Source: Sphingobacteriaceae bacterium GW460-11-11-14-LB5 (GTDB taxonomy: Bacteria > Bacteroidota > Bacteroidia > Sphingobacteriales > Sphingobacteriaceae). Taken from it: 64,000 nt of DNA. The translations under genes and the position numbers were made by a program. This document shows, in pieces, positions 27,750-35,713 of this stretch. Where the stretch lies: NCBI GenBank assembly GCA_002151545.1, contig CP021237.1, forward strand, positions 3,472,001 to 3,536,000, given 5' to 3'. Each line of letters starts with the position of its first letter. Within the stretch, counting starts at the first letter, position 1. The notes beneath the pieces were generated by a model, which was not told where the DNA came from, ran no database searches, and saw only the letters and a program-made list of their open reading frames with translations.

Positions 27750-28964
27750 ATGTCAAAATTCCTTTTCGTTGTCCCGCCCTTTTTCGGTCATATTAGCCCA
27801 ACATTAAGTATTGGCGCAAGTTTACTGGCTCGTGGCCATGAGGTAAAATGGCTGGGTATCACGCCGCTTGCTCAGGTGCACCTACCAGAGGGTGGCGAAT
27901 TTATTTATCCTGAAGATGATCTGGCGGAGTGTGCTGATGAAATACAACGCATTTTAAAACGTCAGGATGATGGTCCGGCTTGTTCCGGGCCGGAGGTGAT
28001 GAAACTCGCACTTGAAGAAACTTATGTGCCTTTCGCCAAAATGATGATGAAAGGACTGAACAATTTCGTTGATGCCTGGAAACCTGATGTCATCATCAAC
28101 GACTGTATAACCTTCGCTGGTGCATTAAGTGCGCACTTAAAAGGCATACCATCGGTTACTACCACACCGGTACCACCTGATGTGATGGGCGATACCGCCA
28201 ACAGTGCACCCAAAATATTCGAGTGGCAACAAAACCTGATTAAAGGTTTACAAAGAGAAGTGGGCATTTGCAGCGATGAGATTCATATCCATTCGCACCA
28301 GCTGAACATGGTTTTCACTTCACAAGCTTTTGCAGGTTTTGAAGAAAAACCACCGCACATGCATTTTGTTGGTCCGGTAAAAGGCCGACCAAATTTAGCC
28401 CCTTTTGATTGGGAACGTTTAAGTCAGGCCACCACGCCTAAAGTTTTTGTTTCACTGGGTACTTTATTGGTTGATATCCGTAAGGAATTCTTTCAGAAAC
28501 TGATTACAGCTTTCGAAAACCAGCCCGTAACCATTGTAGCCGCAACCAATCCAGATATTTTCGAACAGTGGCCTGATAACTTCATTGTAAACGGTTTTGT
28601 TCCACAATCAGAATTAATGCCACACATGGATGCGGTAATTTGCCACGGTGGTTTCAATACCGTAAACGATACTTTCACCAATGGTTTACCGATGTTGATC
28701 ACGCCAATTGCTTACGATCATTTTCATACCGCAAAATTAATCGAGCAGGCAGGTTGTGGCGTAAGCATCCGTTACAAACGATTACGCATCAGCGATTTAA
28801 GGGATACCGTTTTCGAACTTTTGGAAAATCCAAAATATCGCCATGCGGCACAAAAAATAAAAGAAACATTCATCGCAGCTGGTGGTAACGATAAAGCCGT
28901 GCAATTGCTTGAAGATTTTGCTGAGGTTCATAGAGTTGTCAACTTTGATAGCCCGTTCGCATAG
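27750..28964 (+). CDS. GT1 family (MGT-like) glycosyltransferase B (404 aa)
   Basis: This is the paralogue of the preceding glycosyltransferase. Its N-terminus, VVPPFFGHISPTLSIG with H14, closely parallels the neighbour, and the donor site reads CHGGFNTVNDTFTNGLPMLI. It probably adds a second sugar or acts on a different product form. The last codons lie in the left arm of a 14-bp inverted repeat (28932-28978), so its C-terminal tail VVNFDSPFA appears to have been rewritten by a repeat. The next gene follows only after a REPIN-bearing gap of 150 nt. Confidence 0.9.
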   Translation: MSKFLFVVPPFFGHISPTLSIGASLLARGHEVKWLGITPLAQVHLPEGGEFIYPEDDLAECADEIQRILKRQDDGPACSGPEVMKLALEETYVPFAKMMMKGLNNFVDAWKPDVIINDCITFAGALSAHLKGIPSVTTTPVPPDVMGDTANSAPKIFEWQQNLIKGLQREVGICSDEIHIHSHQLNMVFTSQAFAGFEEKPPHMHFVGPVKGRPNLAPFDWERLSQATTPKVFVSLGTLLVDIRKEFFQKLITAFENQPVTIVAATNPDIFEQWPDNFIVNGFVPQSELMPHMDAVICHGGFNTVNDTFTNGLPMLITPIAYDHFHTAKLIEQAGCGVSIRYKRLRISDLRDTVFELLENPKYRHAAQKIKETFIAAGGNDKAVQLLEDFAEVHRVVNFDSPFA

Positions 28965-28978
28965 AAGTTGACAACTCT
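28932..28978. repeat. 14-bp perfect inverted repeat spanning the stop of glycosyltransferase B
   Basis: Arms AGAGTTGTCAACTT (28932-28945) and AAGTTGACAACTCT (28965-28978) pair perfectly across a 19-nt loop that contains the stop codon (28962-28964). No T-run follows. A shorter relative, AGAGTTG-T-CAACTCT, lies at about 42980-42994 just after another gene, so this is a dispersed repeat rather than a dedicated terminator. Confidence 0.75.
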
Positions 28979-29001
28979 GGACTTAGATAATGAAAGAGTG
29001 A

Positions 29002-29070
29002 TCGTCATGCTGAACTCGTTTCAGCATCTTTCCTGCTATTAAGATCCTGAAATAAATTCAGGATGACGGA
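29002..29070. repeat. Single REPIN unit between glycosyltransferase B and acyltransferase A
   Basis: The motif around TGCTGAACTCGTTTCAGCA and the inverted partner around CCTGAAATAAATTCAGG are the same two modules that build the 8541-9504 array. A further half-copy (TTCGGGATGACG) follows at about 29079-29092. The element is the second REPIN inside the PKS operon. Confidence 0.8.
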
Positions 29071-29114
29071 ACGCGTAAATTCGGGATGACGAAATGTTTA
29101 AAATACTAACCTAA

Positions 29115-30404
29115 ATGAAAAGAAAACTGCTATTTGGCGAAAGGATGTTATACGGAGATGGGAAAAGTCCGTTTAACATTGTAATACCTTTCAAAATCAG
29201 GGGAGAAATCAAAGAAGATGATTTAAGGTTTGCCTTATTTAAAATCCAGAAAAAACATCCCTGGTTAACCGCTGCAATACGTTTTGACGAAGATAAAAGG
29301 CCATGGTTTGTCACCAATCTTACCGAAAATTTTAGGATTCCTGTCCGGATTGTGGACAGATTAAATGATGAGCATTGGGAGCAGGAATCTACTTATGAGT
29401 GGAAAACCCTTTTTGATGCTACCATTGCACCACTATGCCGCATTACCTGGGTTAGAGGTAAAGCCGTATCCGAATTTTTGATGGTCTATCACCATTGCCT
29501 CTGCGATGGCACTTCGGCACTGTCGATTCTGACAGAATTGCTTCAGCTTTTGGATGATCCTGATACCGATATTGGAAAAGAAATTCCGATTATGGGCGTA
29601 AAAGATGTGATTCCGAAGAAGATCTTAAACAGCTACCGAAACAGAGCTAAAAACGGACTGATTGGCAAAATGGCCACTTTAGCACTTTGGATTATCCCGA
29701 TTAAAAAAGTAGCTGTAGATCGAAAAAAAGATTTTATGCTGCACTGGAAATTTGATCAGGATTTCACTAAACAGATCATCCAGTTTTGCAAAACCAATCA
29801 GTTTACCGTAAATACTTTGTTGAGCGCTGCTGTTTTAACGGCGTTTAAAGCGGTAAGAAAAGAAAAGGCATTTAACAAAATATCGTTACCGGTTGATATC
29901 AGGAACTTTAACCCGATTATTAAAAAAGATCACATTTTTGCCTTCGGATTAATGATTGTACTTTCCCTGCTGCCAGAAAAAGACTTTATTGATAATGTGA
30001 AGGCCTTACAAAAAGATGTGAACGATAAATCAGCCAAACTGAATCCTTACAGCTTAATGATGATGATGGAAGCCTGCCATCCGGCGCTTAATAATTTTAC
30101 CAATTTCTTAAAATACGGGAAATCGAGCAACGATTGTATGTTTTCAAACCTGGGTAAAATCGATATCCCATACCAATACCACAACTTCGAAGTAGAAACC
30201 ATATTCAGTCCTTCGGTAATGGGACCATTGGGTAATACCACCACTATGATCGCCTCCACCTACCGCAACCAAATGGATTTTACTTTTGTGGCCAGTGAAG
30301 GCTACGTGCCATTTATTGAAGCAGAAGCCATTAAAGAAAAAGTAATATCCATCCTTAAAGAACATATTGAAAAACCAATTGAAATTTTAACCGCTACGGC
30401 ATGA
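29115..30404 (+). CDS. Condensation/PapA-type acyltransferase A (429 aa)
   Basis: This is a stand-alone member of the CoA- or ACP-dependent acyltransferase superfamily, which includes NRPS condensation domains, PapA proteins and chloramphenicol acetyltransferase. The active-site motif HHCLCDG at 126-132 matches HHxxxDG, with H127 as catalytic base. A C-terminal segment around residue 395 (STYRNQMDFTF) occupies the position of the DFGWG latch but is diverged. No membrane segment or signal peptide is seen. It overlaps its paralogue by 4 bp. It is predicted to O-acylate the glycosylated product, like PapA enzymes on trehalose lipids; substrate and donor are inferred. Confidence 0.82.
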   Translation: MKRKLLFGERMLYGDGKSPFNIVIPFKIRGEIKEDDLRFALFKIQKKHPWLTAAIRFDEDKRPWFVTNLTENFRIPVRIVDRLNDEHWEQESTYEWKTLFDATIAPLCRITWVRGKAVSEFLMVYHHCLCDGTSALSILTELLQLLDDPDTDIGKEIPIMGVKDVIPKKILNSYRNRAKNGLIGKMATLALWIIPIKKVAVDRKKDFMLHWKFDQDFTKQIIQFCKTNQFTVNTLLSAAVLTAFKAVRKEKAFNKISLPVDIRNFNPIIKKDHIFAFGLMIVLSLLPEKDFIDNVKALQKDVNDKSAKLNPYSLMMMMEACHPALNNFTNFLKYGKSSNDCMFSNLGKIDIPYQYHNFEVETIFSPSVMGPLGNTTTMIASTYRNQMDFTFVASEGYVPFIEAEAIKEKVISILKEHIEKPIEILTATA

Positions 30405-31669
30405 AAAGAAGATTAATTTTAGGAGAAAGAATCATGCATGTGGATGCTAAAACACCCTTAAACTGTGTTTTTGGCACAAAAATTTCTGGTAAAATCAGTG
30501 AAGATAACATGCACAAGGCATTGGATAAAATTCAGCAGAAACACCCGCTGCTGCAAATGAATATTGATGCTACAGGCAAAACACCCTATTTCGTAAGAAA
30601 CGAAAACATCAGTAAAATACCGGTTAGAACTGCTCAACGTGTAACAGATCAGGATTGGTTAACACAATCAAAAGTAGAGTGGTATAAACTTTTTGATGCC
30701 CCAAATGAGCCATTAGCAAGGTTAGTCTGGTTAAAAGGTGAAACCGAATCAGATCTTTTGCTGGTGCTCCCACACTGTATTTGCGATGGAACTACCATTT
30801 TAAATCTAATGCGGGAGCTCATGACCCTGATTGATCATCCTGAACAAGATCTGGCGCCTTATCCCTCGTTTCTTTCTGTTCGCGATCTGCTGCCGGAAGA
30901 ATTTGCAATTACTAAAGCAGCCCATTTTAAAGGGAAAATTTTTGCCGCGCTTGGCCGTTTATTTTTCTTTTTTAAAGCAACTTCTAACCATAATGTCGAC
31001 CGGAGCAATTACGCTGTTCATTGGAAAATCAGTGAACAGGATACCCAAAAACTCCTGGTAAAGTGTAAGGAAGAAAACACGACTGTTCATGCGGCCATAT
31101 GCGTGGCCTTTATGGAAGCTTTTAAGCAGGTACAAGGCACCAAAGCTCATGGTAAGGTAATCTGTCCGGTTGATATCAGGCGTTTTGTAGAAACCATCAA
31201 GCAGGATACCATGTTTGCCTTTGCCCCCATTGTAGAGTTAAAACTTGACCAGACGGAAAGCGATTTCTGGACAAAAACGCGAAAATTAAAAACCGATCTG
31301 GAGGCAAAAGTAGCAGAAATGAAAGTTCACGACCTGTTAAACATGAGTGAATATTTCCATTCTTCGGTAAATAAAATGATTGGTTTTTTAAAAACAACAA
31401 AGGGCACACATGATGTGACACTCAGTAACATGGGGCTTTTGAACATCACGAAAGATTATCAGCATTTTGCTATTGAAACCATTTATAGTCCTACGGTTGC
31501 TTTCCCATGGAAAAATGCCAATACCTTAGTATGCAGCACTTTTAACGGCCAGCTGGATTTCTCTTTTATGTCGAACGAATCGTTTCTGCGAGAATTTGAA
31601 GCCTGGCAGATCAAAGACCGGGCAATGGAACTGATTAAGGAAAATTTAAACGAGTTGGCCAATGTCTGA
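30401..31669 (+). CDS. Condensation/PapA-type acyltransferase B (422 aa)
   Basis: This is the tandem paralogue of the preceding acyltransferase. The N-termini align closely (MKRRLILGERIMHVDAKTP against MKRKLLFGERMLYGDGKSP). The motif reads PHCICDG (124-130), so the first His of HHxxxDG is Pro while the catalytic second His (H125) and the Asp-Gly are kept. Activity is therefore still likely, with altered packing. It overlaps acyltransferase A by 4 bp and the membrane-protein gene by 8 bp, so translation is coupled. It probably adds a second acyl group or uses a different acceptor position. Confidence 0.82.
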   Translation: MKRRLILGERIMHVDAKTPLNCVFGTKISGKISEDNMHKALDKIQQKHPLLQMNIDATGKTPYFVRNENISKIPVRTAQRVTDQDWLTQSKVEWYKLFDAPNEPLARLVWLKGETESDLLLVLPHCICDGTTILNLMRELMTLIDHPEQDLAPYPSFLSVRDLLPEEFAITKAAHFKGKIFAALGRLFFFFKATSNHNVDRSNYAVHWKISEQDTQKLLVKCKEENTTVHAAICVAFMEAFKQVQGTKAHGKVICPVDIRRFVETIKQDTMFAFAPIVELKLDQTESDFWTKTRKLKTDLEAKVAEMKVHDLLNMSEYFHSSVNKMIGFLKTTKGTHDVTLSNMGLLNITKDYQHFAIETIYSPTVAFPWKNANTLVCSTFNGQLDFSFMSNESFLREFEAWQIKDRAMELIKENLNELANV

Positions 31670-32171
31670 TGAAGTGGAATACGATGAGCAGGCAAAAGTG
31701 TCGAACTGGCGGAAATTTGTGCGCAAAAACCTGCTTTTACACCTTATCCCAAACACGGTATTGAATACCGTGGTACCCTATTTTGCTTTTAAAGCGCAAA
31801 ATTCAGTTCACTTATTTAGCGGGGAGCAAAATCTGGCCAGGTTTTTATTGCCCATGTCGTTATTGCTGCCGTTTATGATTACACTTGATATTTTGAAGAA
31901 AATAAAAGAGCTGCAGCATTCAGGCGCTATAAATTATAAGATAGATGAAAAAATTACAGGCTATCCTTTTATATTAAAAAAAGCAGGCTTAAATGGCTTG
32001 TATAGCATTTTGGCTGTATTTGCATTGATGCTTACACTCCATTTCTCTTTCCCTAAAAATCACGATTTCGGGATTACCCCATCTGCAGTATGTGCAGGAT
32101 TACTGGCGGGTTTATATTCCATTACCTTTTTCTACCTCGCCATTAGAAGGTTTAAGATTGATGCGGTATAG
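31662..32171 (+). CDS. Small polytopic membrane protein of unknown function (169 aa)
   Basis: I do not recognise this family. It has a polar N-terminus, then hydrophobic stretches near residues 24-43, 58-78, 107-127 and 140-160, suggesting three or four transmembrane helices, and a basic C-terminus (RRFKIDAV). No transporter motif is visible. It overlaps the acyltransferase gene by 8 bp and closes the operon, so a role in membrane insertion, export or anchoring of the biosynthetic complex is a reasonable guess without direct evidence. Confidence 0.7.
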   Translation: MSDEVEYDEQAKVSNWRKFVRKNLLLHLIPNTVLNTVVPYFAFKAQNSVHLFSGEQNLARFLLPMSLLLPFMITLDILKKIKELQHSGAINYKIDEKITGYPFILKKAGLNGLYSILAVFALMLTLHFSFPKNHDFGITPSAVCAGLLAGLYSITFFYLAIRRFKIDAV

Positions 32172-32594
32172 TGTTGATATCGTCCTCGTTTGAACGAGGA
32201 CGATCATAACCAAATAGTCCTCGTTTGTAACGAGGATTAGCGAGACGTGCATTTGCAATGCACAAAGAGAAAACAATCGCGATAAAATCGCCTTTCCCGT
32301 TCGTCCTCGTTTCAAACGAGGACGATGATTGTGATGGTTTTCTGAACACAAGCCTTTATTAATAGCCCTGATGGCAGCGGATCCCGATTTAAGCACTAGT
32401 TTTTACTTTTTTATTGTGTGCCTGCTTGTTTCACAGGTTTCTTCGGGAGCAGCGTACAGCAGGACCGAACCGCTCCTATACATTACAGGCATTGCGCTCC
32501 AAAAAAAACAAAATTCACTTGGGATGACAAATTGTATAATTTTTTGTGTTTCATCGCTTAGAGATTCTTCGCTACGCTCAGAATGACATTAAAA
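32172..32594. repeat. Repeat-filled gap after the PKS operon
   Basis: Three palindromes with CCTCGTT arms lie here. The first, at 32180-32203, has arms TCGTCCTCGTT and AACGAGGACGA. The second is weaker, at about 32217-32236. The third, at 32301-32325, has the same arms as the first. Between them is GTGCATT-TGC-AATGCAC at 32247-32263. Another family follows at about 32521-32587 (GAGATTCTTCGCTACGCTCA, then GAATGAC). No gene is credible. Related REP sequences are usually spread by a RAYT transposase, which is not in this window. Confidence 0.75.
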
Positions 32595-34673
32595 CTACTC
32601 CAGCCAAACCATTTGCGTAAAAGCACCATTGGTTGCAATATCCCAGGCCTCTACCCTTACCCATTTACGGCCCTTTAAATTGATTGGCCAACTGAAATCC
32701 TTTTTGCCAAAAGCCTGGGTAGCATTCAAATTAATGCGGTTGCGGTAAACCTTCGCTCCATCACCCGATACTATTTCGACAAAACTTAAGGGAAATGTCC
32801 AGTTGAGCTGCATGTTTACCATCGTTTTACCAGATTGGTCAATTTTTAACGTCTCTCCTGCACCTTTACCATTAATGTTGAATGTTGGAATTAATACCTC
32901 TCCAGTAGAGACAAAAAACTTTCCTTGCTGCATTACATCTAAAACAGGCTGCCAGCCATCAGCATAATTTGGCACCTTGTCTAGCTGTAAATAATTCACA
33001 TTTAAGTGTGCATACATTTCATTTTGTTCGGTTATGGTAAAGATGTCGGCTTCAGAAATGACATGTTTTTTTAATCCCCAATTGGCCATATCATCCATCA
33101 GGTTTAGTACTCTTTTACTCAATGTTGGCAACGAAAGATCGCCGGGAATGGCTTTCCAGGCTGCTCCCATAAAAGTCTCCGATTTAAAAAAGTCTTCTTC
33201 TTTATATTTGTCCGGATAACCTGTTGATGCTTTTGTTCTGGCATGGGCAGTCCAGGCTAAACCATGTTCTTGTTCCAATAGTTTAAGCATTTCTGCTTTA
33301 TCGTTAATGTGGTAAACTTTACCATATTTCGGATCGTTCGTTTCGAAAGGCATATCGCTTTTTCTCGACATCACCCAATAAACTGGTTTAGGAAAAAATG
33401 CCAGCCAATGTCCGCCGTAAAAATTATTGGCTTCTTCTCCCGGTAACAATAAAAAATTAGGGTCAGATAACCTTTTGGTTTGTTTAAACAAGGCATCTAA
33501 TTCCTTTAAACGAACTGAATCTGGCCCTTTGGGATGGCCTGGTCCGTGAAATTCGGCAAGCTTAACAATATTTAAACCTGCTTTTTTCAATACCTCAACA
33601 AATTCGGGCTTTTCCGGAACGGCTTTTCCGCTCAGCACTATATCCGAAATAAACTCATTGTGGAAATGGCTCGCCATGGTTTTATAACCTGCCAAGGGCA
33701 CATAGGTATCGTTATGCGTAAACTTTTTAACTTTTGCTAAAGCTGTATTTGCCGTTCCGCCGCTCAATAAACAGAAAAAGTTAAGGCGCTGCTGGGTATT
33801 TGGTGGCGCATTAAACCAAGGCACATAACGTTTATCTCCCAAAGGATCCTGGCGAATACCGATTCCAAAATCGGGAATCAAATTTAAGTAGTTGCTTCCT
33901 TTCCAGGTAAATTTTAGGTTAAAAGCTTCATCCAAAGGATAGAAATATTGATGTGGAGCAGGAAAAACAGCCAAACTTCCTCCGGTATTTTCGCCAATAA
34001 CCGTGCGGTATTTTACTTCCAGGTTTTTAGCTGGATCTGTTTTAACAGCTTTCTCCCGCTGCAGAGCACCTTGCACATCGCTCCATGCAATATTGGTCCA
34101 GGCGTCTTTTTTGCTCGTCAAGCCGGCATCGTACAAAATAGCAGTTGAGTCTTTTGGGGTAGATACCACAGCAGCTACATTAAACAAAGGGCTTCCATTG
34201 TAAAGAGTTATTTCTAAAGCACCGCTAAATGTTTCGCACTGAACGCCATTGATTCTCACCACAGTTTGTGACCCCTTCGTAGAAACACTGGCTGCTCCTT
34301 TTTCGAACTTTACAACATTTGTGGTATATGGCCTTGTTGGAACGCGGTCGAAAAACACATCCCAGCCCCCACTGGCCGGACTTAAGGTACGTTTGCCTAT
34401 TCTCAGCACAAATGCAGGGTCGAGATTAGCTGCAACTTCTTTAAAGCTGCCTTGTTTACCTAACAACAAACGTTTGAATAAGGGTTTGGAACGATCAAGA
34501 TCTAAAATCATTTTACCTAAGGATCCTTTACCAGCCGGCCAGGTAAGCACAATTTCTTTCTGACTGGAAGAAACGGTAGCGCCGTTGGTTTTAAATGCTT
34601 TTAGGTTTACCTGGCTTTGTGCGTAAAATGCTGAAAAGCATAATATCAATAATATAGAAATACTGTTTCTCAT
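32595..34673 (-). CDS. Secreted protein with a PHP-like metal-binding domain (692 aa)
   Basis: A signal peptide ends near residue 20 (FYAQSQ). An N-terminal beta-rich region (about 22-310) precedes a segment with spaced metal-ligand candidates: H336-x-H338 in ASHFHNEF, E374/H376, E413-E414 in LPGEEANNF, and H477 in AWTAHARTKAS. This order resembles the PHP (polymerase and histidinol phosphatase) metallo-domain, though I cannot name a characterised family. A C-terminal beta domain follows from about 580. It stands alone, divergent from the RsbQ-like gene and convergent with the PKS operon. A phosphoesterase or hydrolase on an extracytoplasmic substrate is possible, and the function is unknown. 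Confidence 0.6.
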   Translation of the reverse strand: MRNSISILLILCFSAFYAQSQVNLKAFKTNGATVSSSQKEIVLTWPAGKGSLGKMILDLDRSKPLFKRLLLGKQGSFKEVAANLDPAFVLRIGKRTLSPASGGWDVFFDRVPTRPYTTNVVKFEKGAASVSTKGSQTVVRINGVQCETFSGALEITLYNGSPLFNVAAVVSTPKDSTAILYDAGLTSKKDAWTNIAWSDVQGALQREKAVKTDPAKNLEVKYRTVIGENTGGSLAVFPAPHQYFYPLDEAFNLKFTWKGSNYLNLIPDFGIGIRQDPLGDKRYVPWFNAPPNTQQRLNFFCLLSGGTANTALAKVKKFTHNDTYVPLAGYKTMASHFHNEFISDIVLSGKAVPEKPEFVEVLKKAGLNIVKLAEFHGPGHPKGPDSVRLKELDALFKQTKRLSDPNFLLLPGEEANNFYGGHWLAFFPKPVYWVMSRKSDMPFETNDPKYGKVYHINDKAEMLKLLEQEHGLAWTAHARTKASTGYPDKYKEEDFFKSETFMGAAWKAIPGDLSLPTLSKRVLNLMDDMANWGLKKHVISEADIFTITEQNEMYAHLNVNYLQLDKVPNYADGWQPVLDVMQQGKFFVSTGEVLIPTFNINGKGAGETLKIDQSGKTMVNMQLNWTFPLSFVEIVSGDGAKVYRNRINLNATQAFGKKDFSWPINLKGRKWVRVEAWDIATNGAFTQMVWLE

Positions 34674-34825
34674 ACAACTTAATCGTTTTAGTTAGATATA
34701 TCGCAAGATAACAATTAAGTGCAAAACATAAAATATTCGGTGATCAGTGCATTTCGTTCATTATTTATTTTTTAAAAAAAACAAATAATATTACTTAACT
34801 TAATATAGAATTAAAACCAAACATT

Positions 34826-35662
34826 TTGCATCCAATACTCATCAGAAATAACGTAAAAATCCTGGGCGAAGGTAACCAGGTAATTGTGTTTGCCCACGGC
34901 TTCGGCTGTGCGCAAAGTTCCTGGAAATTTATTACAGATGCTTTTCTTCAAGATTACAAAGTAATACTGTTTGATTATGTTGGATCGGGTGATTCGGACC
35001 TAAGCCAATACGACCAACGAAAATATGCTACACTCGAAGGATATGCCTGTGATATAATCGACATTATAGAAGCGCTTGATTTGACCAACATTATATTTGT
35101 CGGGCACTCCGTAAGCAGTATGATAGGCATGATTGCCGCACTACAAATGCCAGAAGTATTTAAAAAACTAATTTTTATCGGTCCTTCGCCAAGATATTTA
35201 AATGATCATGATTATATCGGTGGATTTAATGCAGCAGATATTGAAACCATATTTGAGCACATAGCCGATGATTACATTGCCTGGAGCAAACAATTGGCAC
35301 CAGTGGTGATGGATAGCCCTTTAAAACCTGAACTGGCTGATTTTTTACAGGAATGTTTTGAAGCTACCGACCCAAGTGTGGCGCTGGCCTTTGCAATGGC
35401 TACCTTTAAGGCTGATTATAGAGACAAATTAAAAAACCTCGAAGTGCCAAGTCTTACCCTGCAAAGTTCGAACGATATCATGGCGCCGTTATCGGTAGGC
35501 GAATTTATCCATAAAAATACACCAGATAATTTTTTGGTTGTGATGAAAGCCACAGGACACTTTCCGCACATTAGCGAACCTGAAGAAACCATAAGAGAGA
35601 TAAAAGATTTTATTGAGGATATCAGTTTAAAAGCAGCATCAGATCACCTGTATGCTTCCTGA
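34826..35662 (+). CDS. rsbQ: RsbQ/KAI2-like alpha/beta hydrolase (278 aa, TTG start)
   Basis: The sequence follows the RsbQ pattern closely: RNNVKILGEGNQVIVFAHGF then GCAQSSW at the N-terminus, nucleophile in VGHSVSSMIGM, and catalytic His in TGHFPHISEP. In Bacillus, RsbQ is the partner of the RsbP PAS-phosphatase in energy-stress signalling; plant KAI2/D14 receptors share the fold. Translation must begin at the TTG at 34826, because no ATG lies upstream of the conserved RNNV block. No RsbP-like PAS/PP2C gene is adjacent. The next genes are response regulators on the opposite strand, so the signalling partner is unknown. Confidence 0.85.
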   Translation: MHPILIRNNVKILGEGNQVIVFAHGFGCAQSSWKFITDAFLQDYKVILFDYVGSGDSDLSQYDQRKYATLEGYACDIIDIIEALDLTNIIFVGHSVSSMIGMIAALQMPEVFKKLIFIGPSPRYLNDHDYIGGFNAADIETIFEHIADDYIAWSKQLAPVVMDSPLKPELADFLQECFEATDPSVALAFAMATFKADYRDKLKNLEVPSLTLQSSNDIMAPLSVGEFIHKNTPDNFLVVMKATGHFPHISEPEETIREIKDFIEDISLKAASDHLYAS

Positions 35663-35713
35663 AAATTTTCATATATCAATAACTAAAACCTTATAACTAA
35701 GAAAAAGCACAGG

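Noticed and set aside
13939..32171. Flexirubin or aryl-polyene cluster
   Set aside because: Those use discrete small KS, CLF, ACP and DH proteins with ammonia lyase or aromatic precursor genes, none of which are here.
32371..32586. 71-codon ORF after the PKS operon
   Set aside because: It spans REP-type sequence and shows no protein family features.
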